Shown: piece by piece, positions 30,927-42,900 of the stretch | How the letters are laid out: each line of letters begins with the position of its first letter | How positions within the stretch are numbered: position 1 is the first letter of the stretch | Assembly: GCF_030867145.1 (NCBI RefSeq) | Contig: NC_134417.1 | Span: 11,509,577 to 11,573,576, forward strand | Reading direction: 5' to 3' | DNA from: Opisthocomus hoazin | Taxonomy: Eukaryota; Chordata; Aves; Opisthocomiformes; Opisthocomidae | DNA: 64,000 nucleotides | The notes under the pieces: model-generated | Told to the model about the DNA's origin: nothing | Databases searched by the model: none | The model's input: only the letters and a program-made list of their open reading frames with translations | Made by a program: the position numbers and the translations under genes

Positions 30927-33900
30927 TTTGCCAAGTTAGGTGACTGATCCTAGATGTAAAATGCTAGCTCTTCCACCTTCTAAGAAAGTACAGTCATCAG
31001 CACTGTAAAACAAAGAAGAAAGCCTCAGATACTGCTGCACAATGTGTTTTTATGACACTGGATGGAACTTAAAGGCAGTTGAGCTGTTTGACTTCAACAA
31101 TTTTCACATCCTTGTTATTATGGCCATACTACTATGAAGCTTACTATGAAACAAGATCAAGCAGAAGACTGAGTATGCACTGGCATGTGGAAATGCTACA
31201 GGTTTGTGAAAAGAGATCTAAACCAGGACTAATTTTAAAAGACATGGAAGCCTACTTTCACTGGGCTGTAGTAAAAGTTACGATGATAGAGAATACAGTG
31301 GAATCCAGCTGCAGGTAACTATTGTTAGATAGGAAAATAACAGCAGTGAAGTAAGATGGGATCCCAGCCTTTCCAAATGCAAAATCAACTTGCAGAATCA
31401 AATATCAGAATTGTTTTTAATATTGGAAAATATGTACACTATTTTGTCTTTACTCGTTACATTTAGAACAATGAAGTTTATTAAGATTTTAGTGAACTAC
31501 CTTTTTTTTTGTGAATTTGTCCCTTTTACTGTTGAATTCTGAAATATGTCAAAATCAGAAACGTGAATCCTTATTATTTATTAATTTAAAATAGCAAGCT
31601 CTTGATCTAACAGGGCTGAGGATACATTGTTCTTTCAGGACCTCTAAGAGTGGCTGTACTTGAGGGAAAGACATGGCATATTTTTTACCTCCTGCTTCCC
31701 CATGTTCACTGTATCCTCTGAAAAGTCTAGAGGTTGTCTTTTGGAGTAAGGTTAAGCAAATAAAATATTTGGGGTTTTATTTTTAGGGAGGCTACCTAGA
31801 CACAGAAATTTGAAAAACTAGACTAATTTTTGTTGAAAATTTTTCCAGTGTTGTCAACCCCAAGAGACCCATTCATGAGTACATACACCAGAAAATTAAT
31901 TATCAGCTTTTAAATTATTATAAAACTAAAGGAAAGGGAATATGGTATTCACTGGGCTTTTAATGTTTAACCTTTTAGAGTAAGCTTGCTTTTAGCTTTG
32001 ATATACACCGGTGAAAACAAAAAATTATTTAAAAATAAACAAATTTTAAAATAAAAGCTAATATTCTAACTAATAATAGGATCGCAGAGTCCCATCCCAT
32101 GATTAAAAAAGTTACACTGTACTTCAGGATAAAATTTCAGTAACTGCTGCATTACTGTATGATTCACTACATATTTATATGCTTAACTTGTGACATTTAA
32201 ATTTGAAAGCAGTGGCCTTGAGTATGTGATCCTACTTTTGCAGATCTGACAAGCAGATGAAAAAGAGAAGAAGAAAACTGCTTATTTAGCAGTGAGTTTA
32301 GGTGAACCAATGAGATCCTCCACTGAAAGCTAAAGTACAAAAAGAATGAGGAAGTATGAGGCCAACCACTTGCCAATTTCTTCCGTGATCAGGCAGCAGA
32401 TAAGCTGTTTTCAGCCTGGCATTCATTTTAGCTTAGTATCATTGTAAGTACAGCATGATTTGCACAGGAACTGAAAACTAAAGCCAGCTGATAAGGAGCT
32501 CCACTTTGCCCATTGGAATGAGCCATGAATTTTAGGTATAATGGGGAAAAAGTTTCCTGCCTCATAGTATAGCGTAAACAGAGAGAATGGTATCCAAGTA
32601 ATGACTTGGAAAATAAGGCCTGAGGTTTTTGTGTAAGCTGAGCCCTGCCCGGAGGCTGGTGCTGCCGGGGGCCTGGCAGGCACCTGCCTGGAGCTGCCAG
32701 CTCAGCGCTGCTCACCAGTGCCCTTGCACAGCCACCATGGAGGGCCGTGGGCTGGGCTGCTCTGGGACCCTTGCAGACTACCAGGTGACTGCGCTCTCAT
32801 CAGTGCTTGTTTAAACCTAGCGTTCAGTGAAGAAAACTTCACAGGATGTCAGAAACGACACGTGAACTCTGAAGTGTACGTTCACACTTACTATACGTGT
32901 CTTCCAGAGGTGCAGACATTTCAGCATCACTGAAATGCGATGTAAATATATGAAAACAAACCACAGAATGATACCATAGGTCCATAATAGCAATGGAAGT
33001 TGAAAATTACGTCAGACAAATAGAAGAAAATAAAACAACGAAGATGTGGGTGTTTAATTATTAATTTTTTTCCCACCATAAATAAATTGAAATCCTGCTG
33101 CTTTCTTTATTTCATCCTGTTATGCACAGTGTTGAAACAGGGGAGGAGAGAAGGTGAGAAAAGTCCTGCTGTAGGGAGGTGGGGAAAGTCCAAGCTGATA
33201 GATGCAAAAAAGTGCTGTCTGTTTGAAGACTGGAGTAACACAGTATGAAGCAGTCCGTTCTGAGTGTCACTTAACTGCATTGCAAATACAGCACCAGATT
33301 TAGAATAACAGCAAACTGAAACCTGAATAGTGATAGAAACTGACATCTCTACAGAATTTTGGTAACACAAGTAGAATGACCGAGGGGGTCTCTCCTCTGA
33401 GTGTCTTGTTCACAGGCGCTTGTTGCCCTGGCAAAGGGTCTTTTATGTCCTAGATACCAGGAAGCAGTTCTCAGTTTTCCTTTTCTATGTCTTCTTCGGG
33501 GTTATAGCCCAAGGAGCAGATGGTCTGAAGTTCAGTCACTAGTGTAAATTTATGGTGGCTGTTGTAACCATTGTAATTTCAGTATCTTTTAGAGGCTTAG
33601 TCTACAGTTAAATTCCAGTTGATAAACCTTTAGGTAATACCAGATTTTTGCACAGTTTAAACATTAGTAAGGTGATTATAGACCACAGCTAAGGCAAACA
33701 CAGACCTTTTCAAACAAATATGCTCAGCAAGTTATATTTAACAAGATGCTAAACATTCCAGAAGCATCAAATCCTTTTTCCCAATAGAGCTCCTCCTAAT
33801 GAAAGTAAGGGGTAATGCCAGTGGAATTTTTGTCAAGTAGACAAAAGCTAATGAGGGGTGTAACTAATTTCTGACTTTTTCCACTTATCCCATATGAGAG

Positions 33901-33944
33901 TTCTAAAATGGCTACTTTTGCTTTGTTGTGTTTTTATGCTTTAG
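30927..33944. other. No gene seen
   Basis: AT-rich, with a short GC-rich patch at about 32640-32760. No recognised repeats. Confidence 0.5.
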
Positions 33945-34045
33945 CTATCTTGTCCCGGCTCTCCCTCTGCATTTGTCTGGACATTGGTCCATTTCGTAGC
34001 AGCAGAGAAGCTCAACAGCAGAAGCAGCCAACCTGCTTTCCCACA
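33945..34045 (+). other. Candidate exon, two open frames
   Basis: Acceptor TTTGTTGTGTTTTTATGCTTTAG and donor CCCACA|GTGAGTAACC frame a 101-nt segment. Two of three frames are open throughout, one reading ILSRLSLCICLDIGPF and onward, the other LSCPGSPSAFVWTLV and onward. I recognise neither. Good splice signals on both sides give moderate support; conservation is needed to decide. Confidence 0.32.
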
Positions 34046-35317
34046 GTGAGTAACCGCAGGCTTGAATGACTGAAAACTATATGCCACGTGGAAAAAAGAG
34101 ACACAGAGACCGATTGCCCTTGTTCTGATCCTTTTCCCTTTGGTGGATTATGATTGTTATTGCTGGTTATGATATATATTCTCCATTGTTAATGGAGAGG
34201 ATGTCTTCTGACGATTTATACAGAGGATTTCAGTGTGATGGCAGCTGTTGATGGGTGATCATTTCAGAGAACGTAGACAAAAACACCTTGGAGAGTATCT
34301 TCGAGCTTGCCCTCAGTACAAACGTTCTACCGTCCTGCAAAGCTTTTCAGTGCTAGTTCCAGGAAGCTCTCTCAGGCAATGTGGTTTTGCCCACATGTAG
34401 AGATAGGTTGGGAGATTTTACACATGCTGATCGAAAACAGTCCTTGGGTCTAAACAGGGTGGAAGCTAGACAGCAGTTTAATAGACCAGCAAACTTTTTC
34501 TTCCACAGGAGCTGACATCTGCCGGTAGTAACTGCAATCATGCGATTAGTTTTCCAAATTTTAGATATTTCAGAATAAAGCATGCTTTTATATATTTTTA
34601 CCTTTTAGTGTTTCTGCTGTGAAGTAAAGCTGGCATCATGTATATCATGAGTATTCTCTCTCAGCGTCTTCAAATCAGAAGGTGATAGGTTTTGGTGGTA
34701 CATCTTGTTTTCTGTATTTGCAAGCACAGTGAGTAGCATAGTTTCTGACAGTGAAGCAATGTGCTTTTCAGTCTATTTTTCATTGGTAACAGAGATCCTG
34801 GAAATCAAGTTCAGGCCGGCTTCCTAGGCCTGAGCTTCAGTGGCACATATAGTAGGACCATATTGACTTTGGTTTAACAGATTGAAATTCAGCTTGAGAA
34901 AGAAGGAATAGATTCTCAGCAGAGTAAGGAGAAGTTGGACTTACATAATTACTTTCCAAAACAGATTCACTCGCATTAGATGTTTCCAACAAAGCTGGTT
35001 AGCACATTGCTGGCAAAAGATTTTGTGAGCATGTTTTGCTTGGAGTGTTCTGCTTTGTCAGCATGGTTTGGAACACAAAGGCTATTGTTTAAAAAACCAT
35101 GAATGTTAATTTGCATTCCATTGCTGGGTTATTACACATGGTGTGCAAAGAAAATGCAAGCTCTGATTTAAAAAATAAAATTGTTTCCTTTTCCCTTTCT
35201 TCTTCCTCATTCCCGGCTCTCTTTAACGTTTCTTCCCCAGACTGTGCTCTTTGAGACAGTGAGTGTCCTCTGGCACTGTTGGGCAAATGTAAGTACGTAC
35301 AGCTGTGTCTGCAGACT
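34046..35317. other. No gene seen
   Basis: AT-rich DNA with no recognised feature. Confidence 0.5.
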
Positions 35318-35400
35318 AGAATAGAATATTTCAGTTGGAAAGGACCTACAACAACCATTTAGTCCAGCTGCCTGTAGATCATCTAGCAGGGCTCTATAAA
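35318..35400 (-). mobile_element. Short CR1 3' fragment, minus orientation
   Basis: Plus-strand AGAATAGAATATTTCAGTTG then GAAAGGACCTACAACAACCA and TTTAGTCCAGCTGCCTG is the reverse complement of a CR1 3' end. About 80 bp. Confidence 0.75.
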
Positions 35401-35654
35401 TTAAAAAATGAATTAACTTACAGAATCAATTCTATAATGATGTCTGTGAGCCATGACACTTGCAATATGCCTGCTCTGAAATTAGGTATGCAGTATGAAA
35501 ATCCATATCCAAGCTATTCCAGAAAGCTCTGGGTGTAGTTTCAGAAGTGGCATAGACCCTGCTGCCACATCTGCCACGACCCGTTGATTCTCAGCCCTGA
35601 GCCACATGCTCCAGCTGCCTCCATAGCCCTGGTTCTAGTGCTCATATGGCAGTG

Positions 35655-35931
35655 TGGCGAGATGGATGAGCTCACTAGTATGACCAGAAATAACCTCACC
35701 AGAAGAGGGTTAGTTTTCAGTTGCACTGGCAAGCTGGTCTGACTCAACATGCAGCTGCACAAGCACTAAGGCTAGCATAAGCAAGGTGGGAGGAACAGGG
35801 CACAGGAAAGGGGAAAGAGTGGGACTTTCAGGGCCCTGAAGGCACTAATAAGCCTTTATTTGCCTCACCTGGGGTCTCCCCACACCCCTGCCCATGGGCC
35901 CAGAGGCTCTATTTAAGTTCAGGTGTACCTA
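35655..35931 (+). mobile_element. Left part of a GC-rich repeat split by CR1
   Basis: Sequence such as CACCAGAAGAGGGTTAGTTTTC, AGGTGGGAGGAACAGGGCAC and a TATA-like CTATTTAAG near 35910 resembles a dispersed avian repeat with LTR-like promoter character. It stops where the CR1 starts and appears to resume at 36402. The family name is not known to me and the identification is from general memory, so it needs a repeat-library search. Confidence 0.4.
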
Positions 35932-36401
35932 TTTGAGGAGCTATTGGAGAGAGTCCAGTGAAGGGCTATGAGGATGGTGAGGGGACTTGAGTATCTCTCT
36001 TAGGAGAAGAGGCTGAGGGAGCTGGGCTTGTTCAGCCTGAAGAAGAGAAGGCTGAGAGGGGACCTAATAAATGTTTATAAATATCTTAAGGGTGGGTGTC
36101 AGGAGGATGGGGCCAAGCTCTTTTCAGTGGTGCCCAGTGACAGGACAAGGGGCAATGGGCACAAACTGAAGCATAGGAAGTTCCATCTGAACATGAGGAA
36201 GAACTTCTTCCCTCTGAGGGTGACGGAGCACTGGAACAGGCTGCCTGGGGAGGCTGTGGAGTCTCCTCCTCTGGAGATATTCAAGACCCACCTGGACAAG
36301 GTCCTGTGCAGCCTGCTGTAGGTGACCCTGCTTTGGCAGGGGGTTTGGACTGGATGACCCACAGAGGTCCCTTCTAACCCCTACCATTCTGTGATTTCTA
36401 T
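35932..36401 (+). mobile_element. CR1 LINE, well-preserved 3' portion with ORF2 C-terminus
   Basis: Ends CTACCATTCTGTGATTTCTA. Inside, 36028-36321 is an open frame for the C-terminal part of CR1 ORF2 ([55 protein letters not shown]) ending at a natural stop. This is the best preserved CR1 in the window, but it is heavily 5'-truncated and cannot be autonomous. It lies between two parts of another repeat, so it inserted later. Confidence 0.92.
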
Positions 36402-36902
36402 CACAGCTGTGCCTGTGCGTGCCTGTAGGGTCTGTTGAGCTGGGTCATCGTGGGCTGTCCTGACCTCAGACCTGTGGACTGACTTCCTGGTGTGACCCAG
36501 GCCCTCTCCTGTCCCTGTGGACCTGCCTGGTGATTATGAGGCTGGGCCTTATCCTGACCGGTAGACTGGCCTCCTGGCTTGACCTCAGCCTGACTGTGGC
36601 ACCAGGGACCTGCCTGGCAATCACAGGGCTGCATCTGACTCTGACCTGCAGACTGACTTCTCAGCCTGGCCTTGGACCTGCCTCACTGCCATGAAACTCG
36701 CCTGATGATCTGGTTTGACCCTGGCTGCTACCCCTAGCCTGCCCTGCTCCCTTGTTTTGGGGCAGTGGGATGGTGTCTGGTGAGGCCTCTGCTCTGCTTG
36801 CTGTGATGTAACTCCCTGTCCCCTGGGGAGCAGCTAGCCCTTGGTGCTCCCTGACAAGGGCCAGGTGCTGGTAGCAGTGTGGTCTCCTACCAGTCTAAAC
36901 TA
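36402..36902 (+). repeat. Right part of split repeat with 87-bp internal periodicity
   Basis: Imperfect tandem units of 87 bp start near 36432, 36519 and 36606. GGACCTGCCTGG opens the last two, and GACTGACTTC / GACTGGCCTC recurs at the same offset. The period is a multiple of three, so the minus strand shows a repeated QAGP...PG(G/S)QSTG peptide pattern, but no gene is implied. It ends near GTCTCCTACCAGTCTAAACT. Probably one element with 35655-35931. Confidence 0.55.
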
Positions 36903-39722
36903 ATTACAGGACTGTGTTAAGAGGAGGCAGTAACAACGAAGATGTTAGTTCTTCCAGGAGCTGCTTCCCAAAAGAAGTAGTCCTGCCTCTTTCCTCAACC
37001 ACAGGTACTTGTTCCCACCACTCTTCCTTCTGCCTGCACAAGCATTTATGCAGTAAGGCAGTGAAGTAGAACAAACAAAAATAATGACGTTGGTTCTTGA
37101 AGAAAACAAGGAATTGATTTACCCAGGGCAGGAACAAGCACCTAGTGTTGAGAAGAGCAGCTGACACAGCTGCAGCCTCAAGCGTTTGTGGAAGTCTGGC
37201 TGAAAGATCACCAAGGTTGGGGTTTTACTGTGACCACACCAGGTTTGTCTGGGATCCTGGGAATTTGTGTGATGGGCCGGGGCTGAAGTGAGCATCTTCC
37301 TTTCTGTCACTACCCGACCTGCCTCGGGCACAAAGGCGCTGCTGCAGTTACATCCTGCAACTGGCAATGTAGATATAGCTGTGGTGGTTTAGGCCTTTCT
37401 TACATGTGTAAATAAAGCAGCAAACTTATTCATCTAGACCAAGAGGTGCCAGGCACAGGGTTTACTTTCAGTTTGTATTGAATGACAAGAGGGTCAAAGC
37501 CTAAGTGTTCTGTGCTCGACTCTGCCAGCTGAGTTGTGTGAGGATCAGCCCATTCAGTACTGATTGGTTGTTTTGGGGTTTTCTACTGCCTGGTATTTTT
37601 ATTGTGCTTTTCAAATGTCTAATGTCATATTCTGCCAGAATCAGCAGAGAAGTAATGTCATGACTGCTATGTATCTGAACCAGGAGTGCTCAGCAGATGC
37701 TAACTTCTGAAATCTTTAATCCACTGAGTGAAATCTCCAAGAAAAAGCTCTTGCTGTTGACCATACTTGTAGCAGGGAAGATAGTGATTAGTTGGAAACA
37801 GACTAAGCCATGGTCTCAATCAAGTGTTCTCTCTGGATCTGGATTTAGGCACGCTGAGGAAGCTTGTGCTGCAGTTGATTAGTCTGGATCTGCTTCTTGT
37901 CTTTAGGATCCACGTCTTATGTTATGCTAACTTAATTATTATTAAATGAGGAAGGAGGGTAACTTTTCATAAGAACTGATAAAGCCAGAACTGCCCAACA
38001 AATAAAAGGTATCTTCAACATAAGCATGTAAGAAACCTTTAAGGAGATTAATGAAGAGAGAAAATGGTAATCATCAAGAATTTATTTGGTATGTTGTAGG
38101 GGAAAAAAAATTTATAGATTACTTTTTACTCGTTTGATATTTACAAGAGAACATTTGCTTTCTTCTGCAATTAATATCGAGGAATCTGTTACGGACTTAG
38201 TGCCAAAGCAAATAATTTTAATTAACAAGATACATTTGCATAAAGATTGTGGTATTCTAGAAACTTCTGAAGTTCCAGAATTTAGCAAATATCATGGACA
38301 TATTAGGAATCATTGAAAGGGCAGTCTTTTAGACTTGGTAGTAAAACCAAGCAGGTACATGAAACAAACTGCCAGCATAAACAAGGAGCAAGCGATGAAT
38401 GGGAGAAAGACTAAGGATTATTTTTGTCTGGAGTAGAGTCTCTGACGCTTGGTAAAGATGAAACTGTTGTACATCTTGTTGTACAACACAGATGACTGAT
38501 TCAGGCCTAATGGCCATTACTTAAAGTATCCTCCACTCTTAGATTTGCAACTGAGTAAACCAACATAGCCAGTAAGAAATTCTTGGTCCAATGAGAATTA
38601 CAAAAGGAAAGAACAAATGAAAGAAATTTACCTGCTGTTAGTCCACAGTAATACTATTTCCTTGTCTGGTGAGCACTTCCTCAGAGTAATTATATCACGG
38701 TTTTGAAAGCCTTTTATGTTTGTATCTGACATCCCACTTCCATTTGACAGCAGTTCTTCTTGGTTGGGATAACCCACTTGTGCATGTGGCTCTGGGTTCT
38801 GTTCCTGAGTGAATCACTTAACCTCACTGTCTTTTCCTCTTTCCATCCATAAAATTAGCATAATAATGCTAATTTATCACAGGCTACAGTTAGGCTCAAT
38901 TAATGTTTGTAATGATCTGTGAGAATGTTGGGTAAAACATGCTGTAAAAGTGTGTTATTATTGTTAATAGAGCCTTTTGTACAACTGCACTCTAACAAAG
39001 GACTACCATTGCTCACTAGCTTTAGTCCTAAAATTTCACTGAAGTTCCTAAGGACTTGATGGGATATGACTTTCTGTTAGTATGTCCATTTATCTTCCTG
39101 ACTCATTCATACCATCAGAAGAACAGTTTCAATTCTGAAACATGGAAGAGCTGCAGAGTTTGTGTGAAAGAAATGATGTAACTTCCTAAGTGGTCTAGGA
39201 CTGAAAGCTTTCTAAACAGGGCCTTGTTTACACTGGCCTCAGTCCAGCTGAACTAGTTCAGACTTCAGAGAGCTGCAATTTGTAGAACAGCTTTCTTAAA
39301 ATGAGGTACCTGTCTAGTTGGGAATATAAATAGTCCTTATCCATGGAAATAATGGCAGCACAAGAGAATGGCAGTAGACAAGTCTCAGCATATACCATTG
39401 GAAGGAAAAGATCAATTGGAGTTCACAGTTAATACTCCTGGGTTTTGGTTACACATATCAGATTAACAGCTGGAAGACAAAGGCTTGGAACTCCCCTCCC
39501 ATTTGTCAGGAGCACATGAAAAAGGAAGGAGCAAGCTTCACAACTGGACTGGCTGGGAGAAATGGTTTGAGCAGATCTGCTGGCCTCAAAGAGCAGCCCG
39601 CGCTTGGCAGCATAATGGATAGCTGAGCTTGAGCAAGTAAGCTTGAAATAGGGTTTTTGTTGCTTTGGTTGTACATTCGTTAGACAGTTTGGAGCTGTGA
39701 GACAGTCATCTGTACATAGGAG
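36903..39722. other. No gene seen
   Basis: AT-rich, single-copy-looking DNA with no recognised feature. Confidence 0.5.
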
Positions 39723-39927
39723 TGTCATGGTTTAACCCAGCAGCTGGCAACTGGGACCAGATCTTGTATACCTGCTCATTAGCCGAATATGGGGAACTGA
39801 AAAAAGATCTTTGATTTCTTAGCAACAACTAAAAACATCAGTGTATGATCAACAGTCTTATACTAAATGCAAAACCCTGCGGCTACTGGGAAGAAAATTA
39901 ACTCTTATCCCAGCCAAAACTAGGACA
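39723..39927 (-). mobile_element. Internally deleted LTR relic, related to the ERV's LTR type
   Basis: Plus strand starts TGTCATGGTTTAACCCAGCA and ends TATCCCAGCCAAAACTAGGA then CA. Read on the minus strand, it begins TGTCCTAGTTTTGGCTGGGA and continues into AGAGTTAATTTTC, close to the start of the young provirus LTR (TGTCCTGGGTTTGGCC...GGGTTAATTTTC), and it ends with the TTAAACCATGACA terminus common in bird ERV-L LTRs. At 205 bp it is about half length. No matching target-site duplication is visible. Confidence 0.65.
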
Positions 39928-42900
39928 GTGGGTTTTAGGAAGTGAGATTTCTCTGTCCTATTATGTGACATTTGATTTTATCAAAATTCTAAGTTTTCTT
40001 GGAACTTCCAAAACATTTTCTCTTCTGCTGACATACTTCAACTTCCTATCCATCCCTGCTTCTTCTAGTACTTGTATTATTCAAAACTGATCTCTTAATG
40101 CTCTTAATAATGAGAAATGTGTGTTATTCTTATCTTGTCTGTTCTTCAAAGTAGCTGCATAGTCCCTACTCAAACTTTATGGGAAAAAAATAAGTCAATT
40201 ACTAGGCAGAGACCATGCCCACAAAACTGATTCTGCTTAAAGTTGTATGTTTCAGAAGTAACTTTAATCGGGAGTTTATAAAAGAAAATTTTCTGCTGAT
40301 ATACTTCTAAGAAGATGTAAAATGGCTGAACTTGCTTTTGAAAATAATAGATTTTATGTCAACTGCTCTGAGAAACTTCTATTTTTCCAACCTAATTCTT
40401 ACTCTCCTTCTTGCCTACTGTCTAGTATTAAGAAGAATGATTTGGCTAAAATATCTGTATCTCTCACCAGGATTTTATATGACTAAGTGAAAAAGGAGCC
40501 TCTTTTCATATAAAATCTTTGAGTCTGTTACTCTCTAAACTAAGAGTCTGCCCCTTAAAATTGAAGGAGAACAAATAGGGGATGTGAACATGGAAGTGCT
40601 GATCAACCTAAGGGAAGCAGAAGAAAAGTGTAGGTACGGATGTCATGCCAGTTGTACCATTTAGTACAGAGAAAATACAATACCTAAATTCACTAATCAG
40701 GTAAATTAGCTAGGAGTGATAGGAGACAGATATTTGAAACCTTTGGCATAGTGTCTGGCAGCAGTTTAGAAGCAATCAGGGTCTTAGGAGGTATAATTAG
40801 AGAGGGAGACCATGCTCATCAGTAATTAAAGCACTATTCAGAGAAAAAGCAAGACAAAGGCACTTCTTGTTATTGCTGACTATTTTAAGTGTCATGTTAC
40901 AGAGAAAATATAGAAATACAACCTATTAAGGTGAATGCAAATATCTGTAAAGGCATCACTTTCTTCAGATTATATGAACGAATTTACAGTTTTTTAACAA
41001 ATTCTTTTTGCCATTTCTTTACAATGAATACTATGTGTTCTAATCCTTAAAGATTCTATAGTTTATAGAGTACTAGACTGTAAGTGGCGCTTAGAAGGTT
41101 TTCACAAAAAAGCATACACAGTTTAGGCAAGGCCATGCTTTTTCATAATGCAGATTTATAAAACATTGATACAGTCCAGTACATCAGAATACAATTCATA
41201 ATACTCGGACATTTGCTGTTTTTGTAGAATCTCAGTATTTGCCTTTTATAAGAGGAATTGCCTTCAAATGCTGCTCTGCTTTTAATTCAGTAGTGCTGAA
41301 AAACATCCCCGTCTAAATAGGAATAGCAGAAGTTTGAACTTGCTTCTTAGGCCACTTGGAAATTATTTTTAATGTCCTGTTTATGTGAGTGTGGCATTTA
41401 AGAATGAAGGTCTGTAAATCATGTGTAGGAGTAACTAAGAACAACTGGTTTCTGTCCCAGCAAATAATGGAAGAATTTGTCTAGCTGTACAGAGACACAG
41501 AAGGAGTTGTGGGAAAGCCTGGGAAAACTGTCAGTACTCAAGTGATTTAGTCTGTATCCTTGGGGCAGCTTCATCTAGATGTGCACACAGATGGAAGTCC
41601 AGGGCATGTCAGCTGGATCAGGTATAAGAGCTCTTTAGCTCTAGAAAGGCAAACTGTTGAGGTTCTATCCTCTGTCCTTTTTTTCCTTCCGCCCCTTGTT
41701 TTCTACAGCCCAACAACTAGCTGAGGTTTCAGCTGAAGAAAGTAGCTTCTAAGTCATGTAGTGAGCAGTAGGGTTTTGGACAGAAGGCATTTGACCTGAG
41801 AGTTCATTGCTAGTCTGAATGTCTAGGTGTATGGGTGCTTTCCTGAATGTGAGTGTTTGGCCAGAGAATTCCCTTCATGATCCAGGGTGTGTTTTTAATT
41901 TTCCAAAATAACTCTGATTTCAAAGTGAGTATTCATCAACAGTGTGGTTTTTTGTAATGGCACTAGTGGAATGAAGAGACAAATATAATTGACGTAGCTA
42001 AATTCAGAGGCTGAAACAGTCATTCCAAGAGCAGGTTTGTCGAAAGGCTGTAGCCGGTTCTGGCATGCACTTTTGGAAACACCCACCCTGGATTCCCAGC
42101 TGTGCTTCATGTCCCCTTGTCACTGCTTTGCAGGGATGGTGTCACAGGGCAGTTGACTACAGCATCTTGAGGCTTGGGATTGCTTCTATCCTTTGTCCTC
42201 TATACGTTGCTCATTTACTTGACAAACAGTTTTAAAAAAAAAAAAAAAGTAAGTACTGAGGTGGGAATGAACACAAACGTATGGATGTCTGTTCAACAAT
42301 TTATATATTACTAAGCATAACTCCCACATCCAGGGTGTCCTCTATAGTCAGAGGGACAATTTATTTTCTTCATCCAGCTTGGGCCCACGTTGAAGACAGA
42401 AGTGAGCTGATCGATATAAAACTGAAAGTGTCTTGTCACTTTTTTTCTCAGTCTGCTAGTCTTCTGCCAGATATTTGCTGCTACAGGGTTGGTCCTTGGC
42501 AGAGTTCTCAGTCTACCAGATTGCCGTCATGTATTTCCTTCTTTGGATGACAAGGTGTGGCAATACTTTCTGACAAAAATTAGTAAAGTTTTAGGGACTT
42601 TGAGTCCCTAAAGACTTTGTGAGTCTTTGTTTCCACACCCTGTCCCCTTTTGCTTTTGCTCTCCGTATGATCAATCTGGAGGACGAGGTCTTTTCCTCTA
42701 ACCAGATACCACAAGGTGGAGGCTGCAGTACAATGTGACATTGGGACTCCTCATTCCTCACAAATTTTGATAAGCTATAGCATGTGAGGAGAGATCAGAT
42801 GTTGTTCCCCTCGAGTGGTGATAAATAGAGGAAGCATGCTTACAGGTAGGAAGCTTGAAGGTGGGAAAGGTTACAGCACAAACAGCCTGTGAGATCCAGG

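Noticed and set aside
39718..39932. Target-site duplication around the LTR relic
   Set aside because: Flanks AGGAG and GTGGG do not match, so no duplication is claimed.
42234..42248. Poly(A) run as the tail of a processed retrogene
   Set aside because: No recognisable coding sequence upstream and no flanking duplication.
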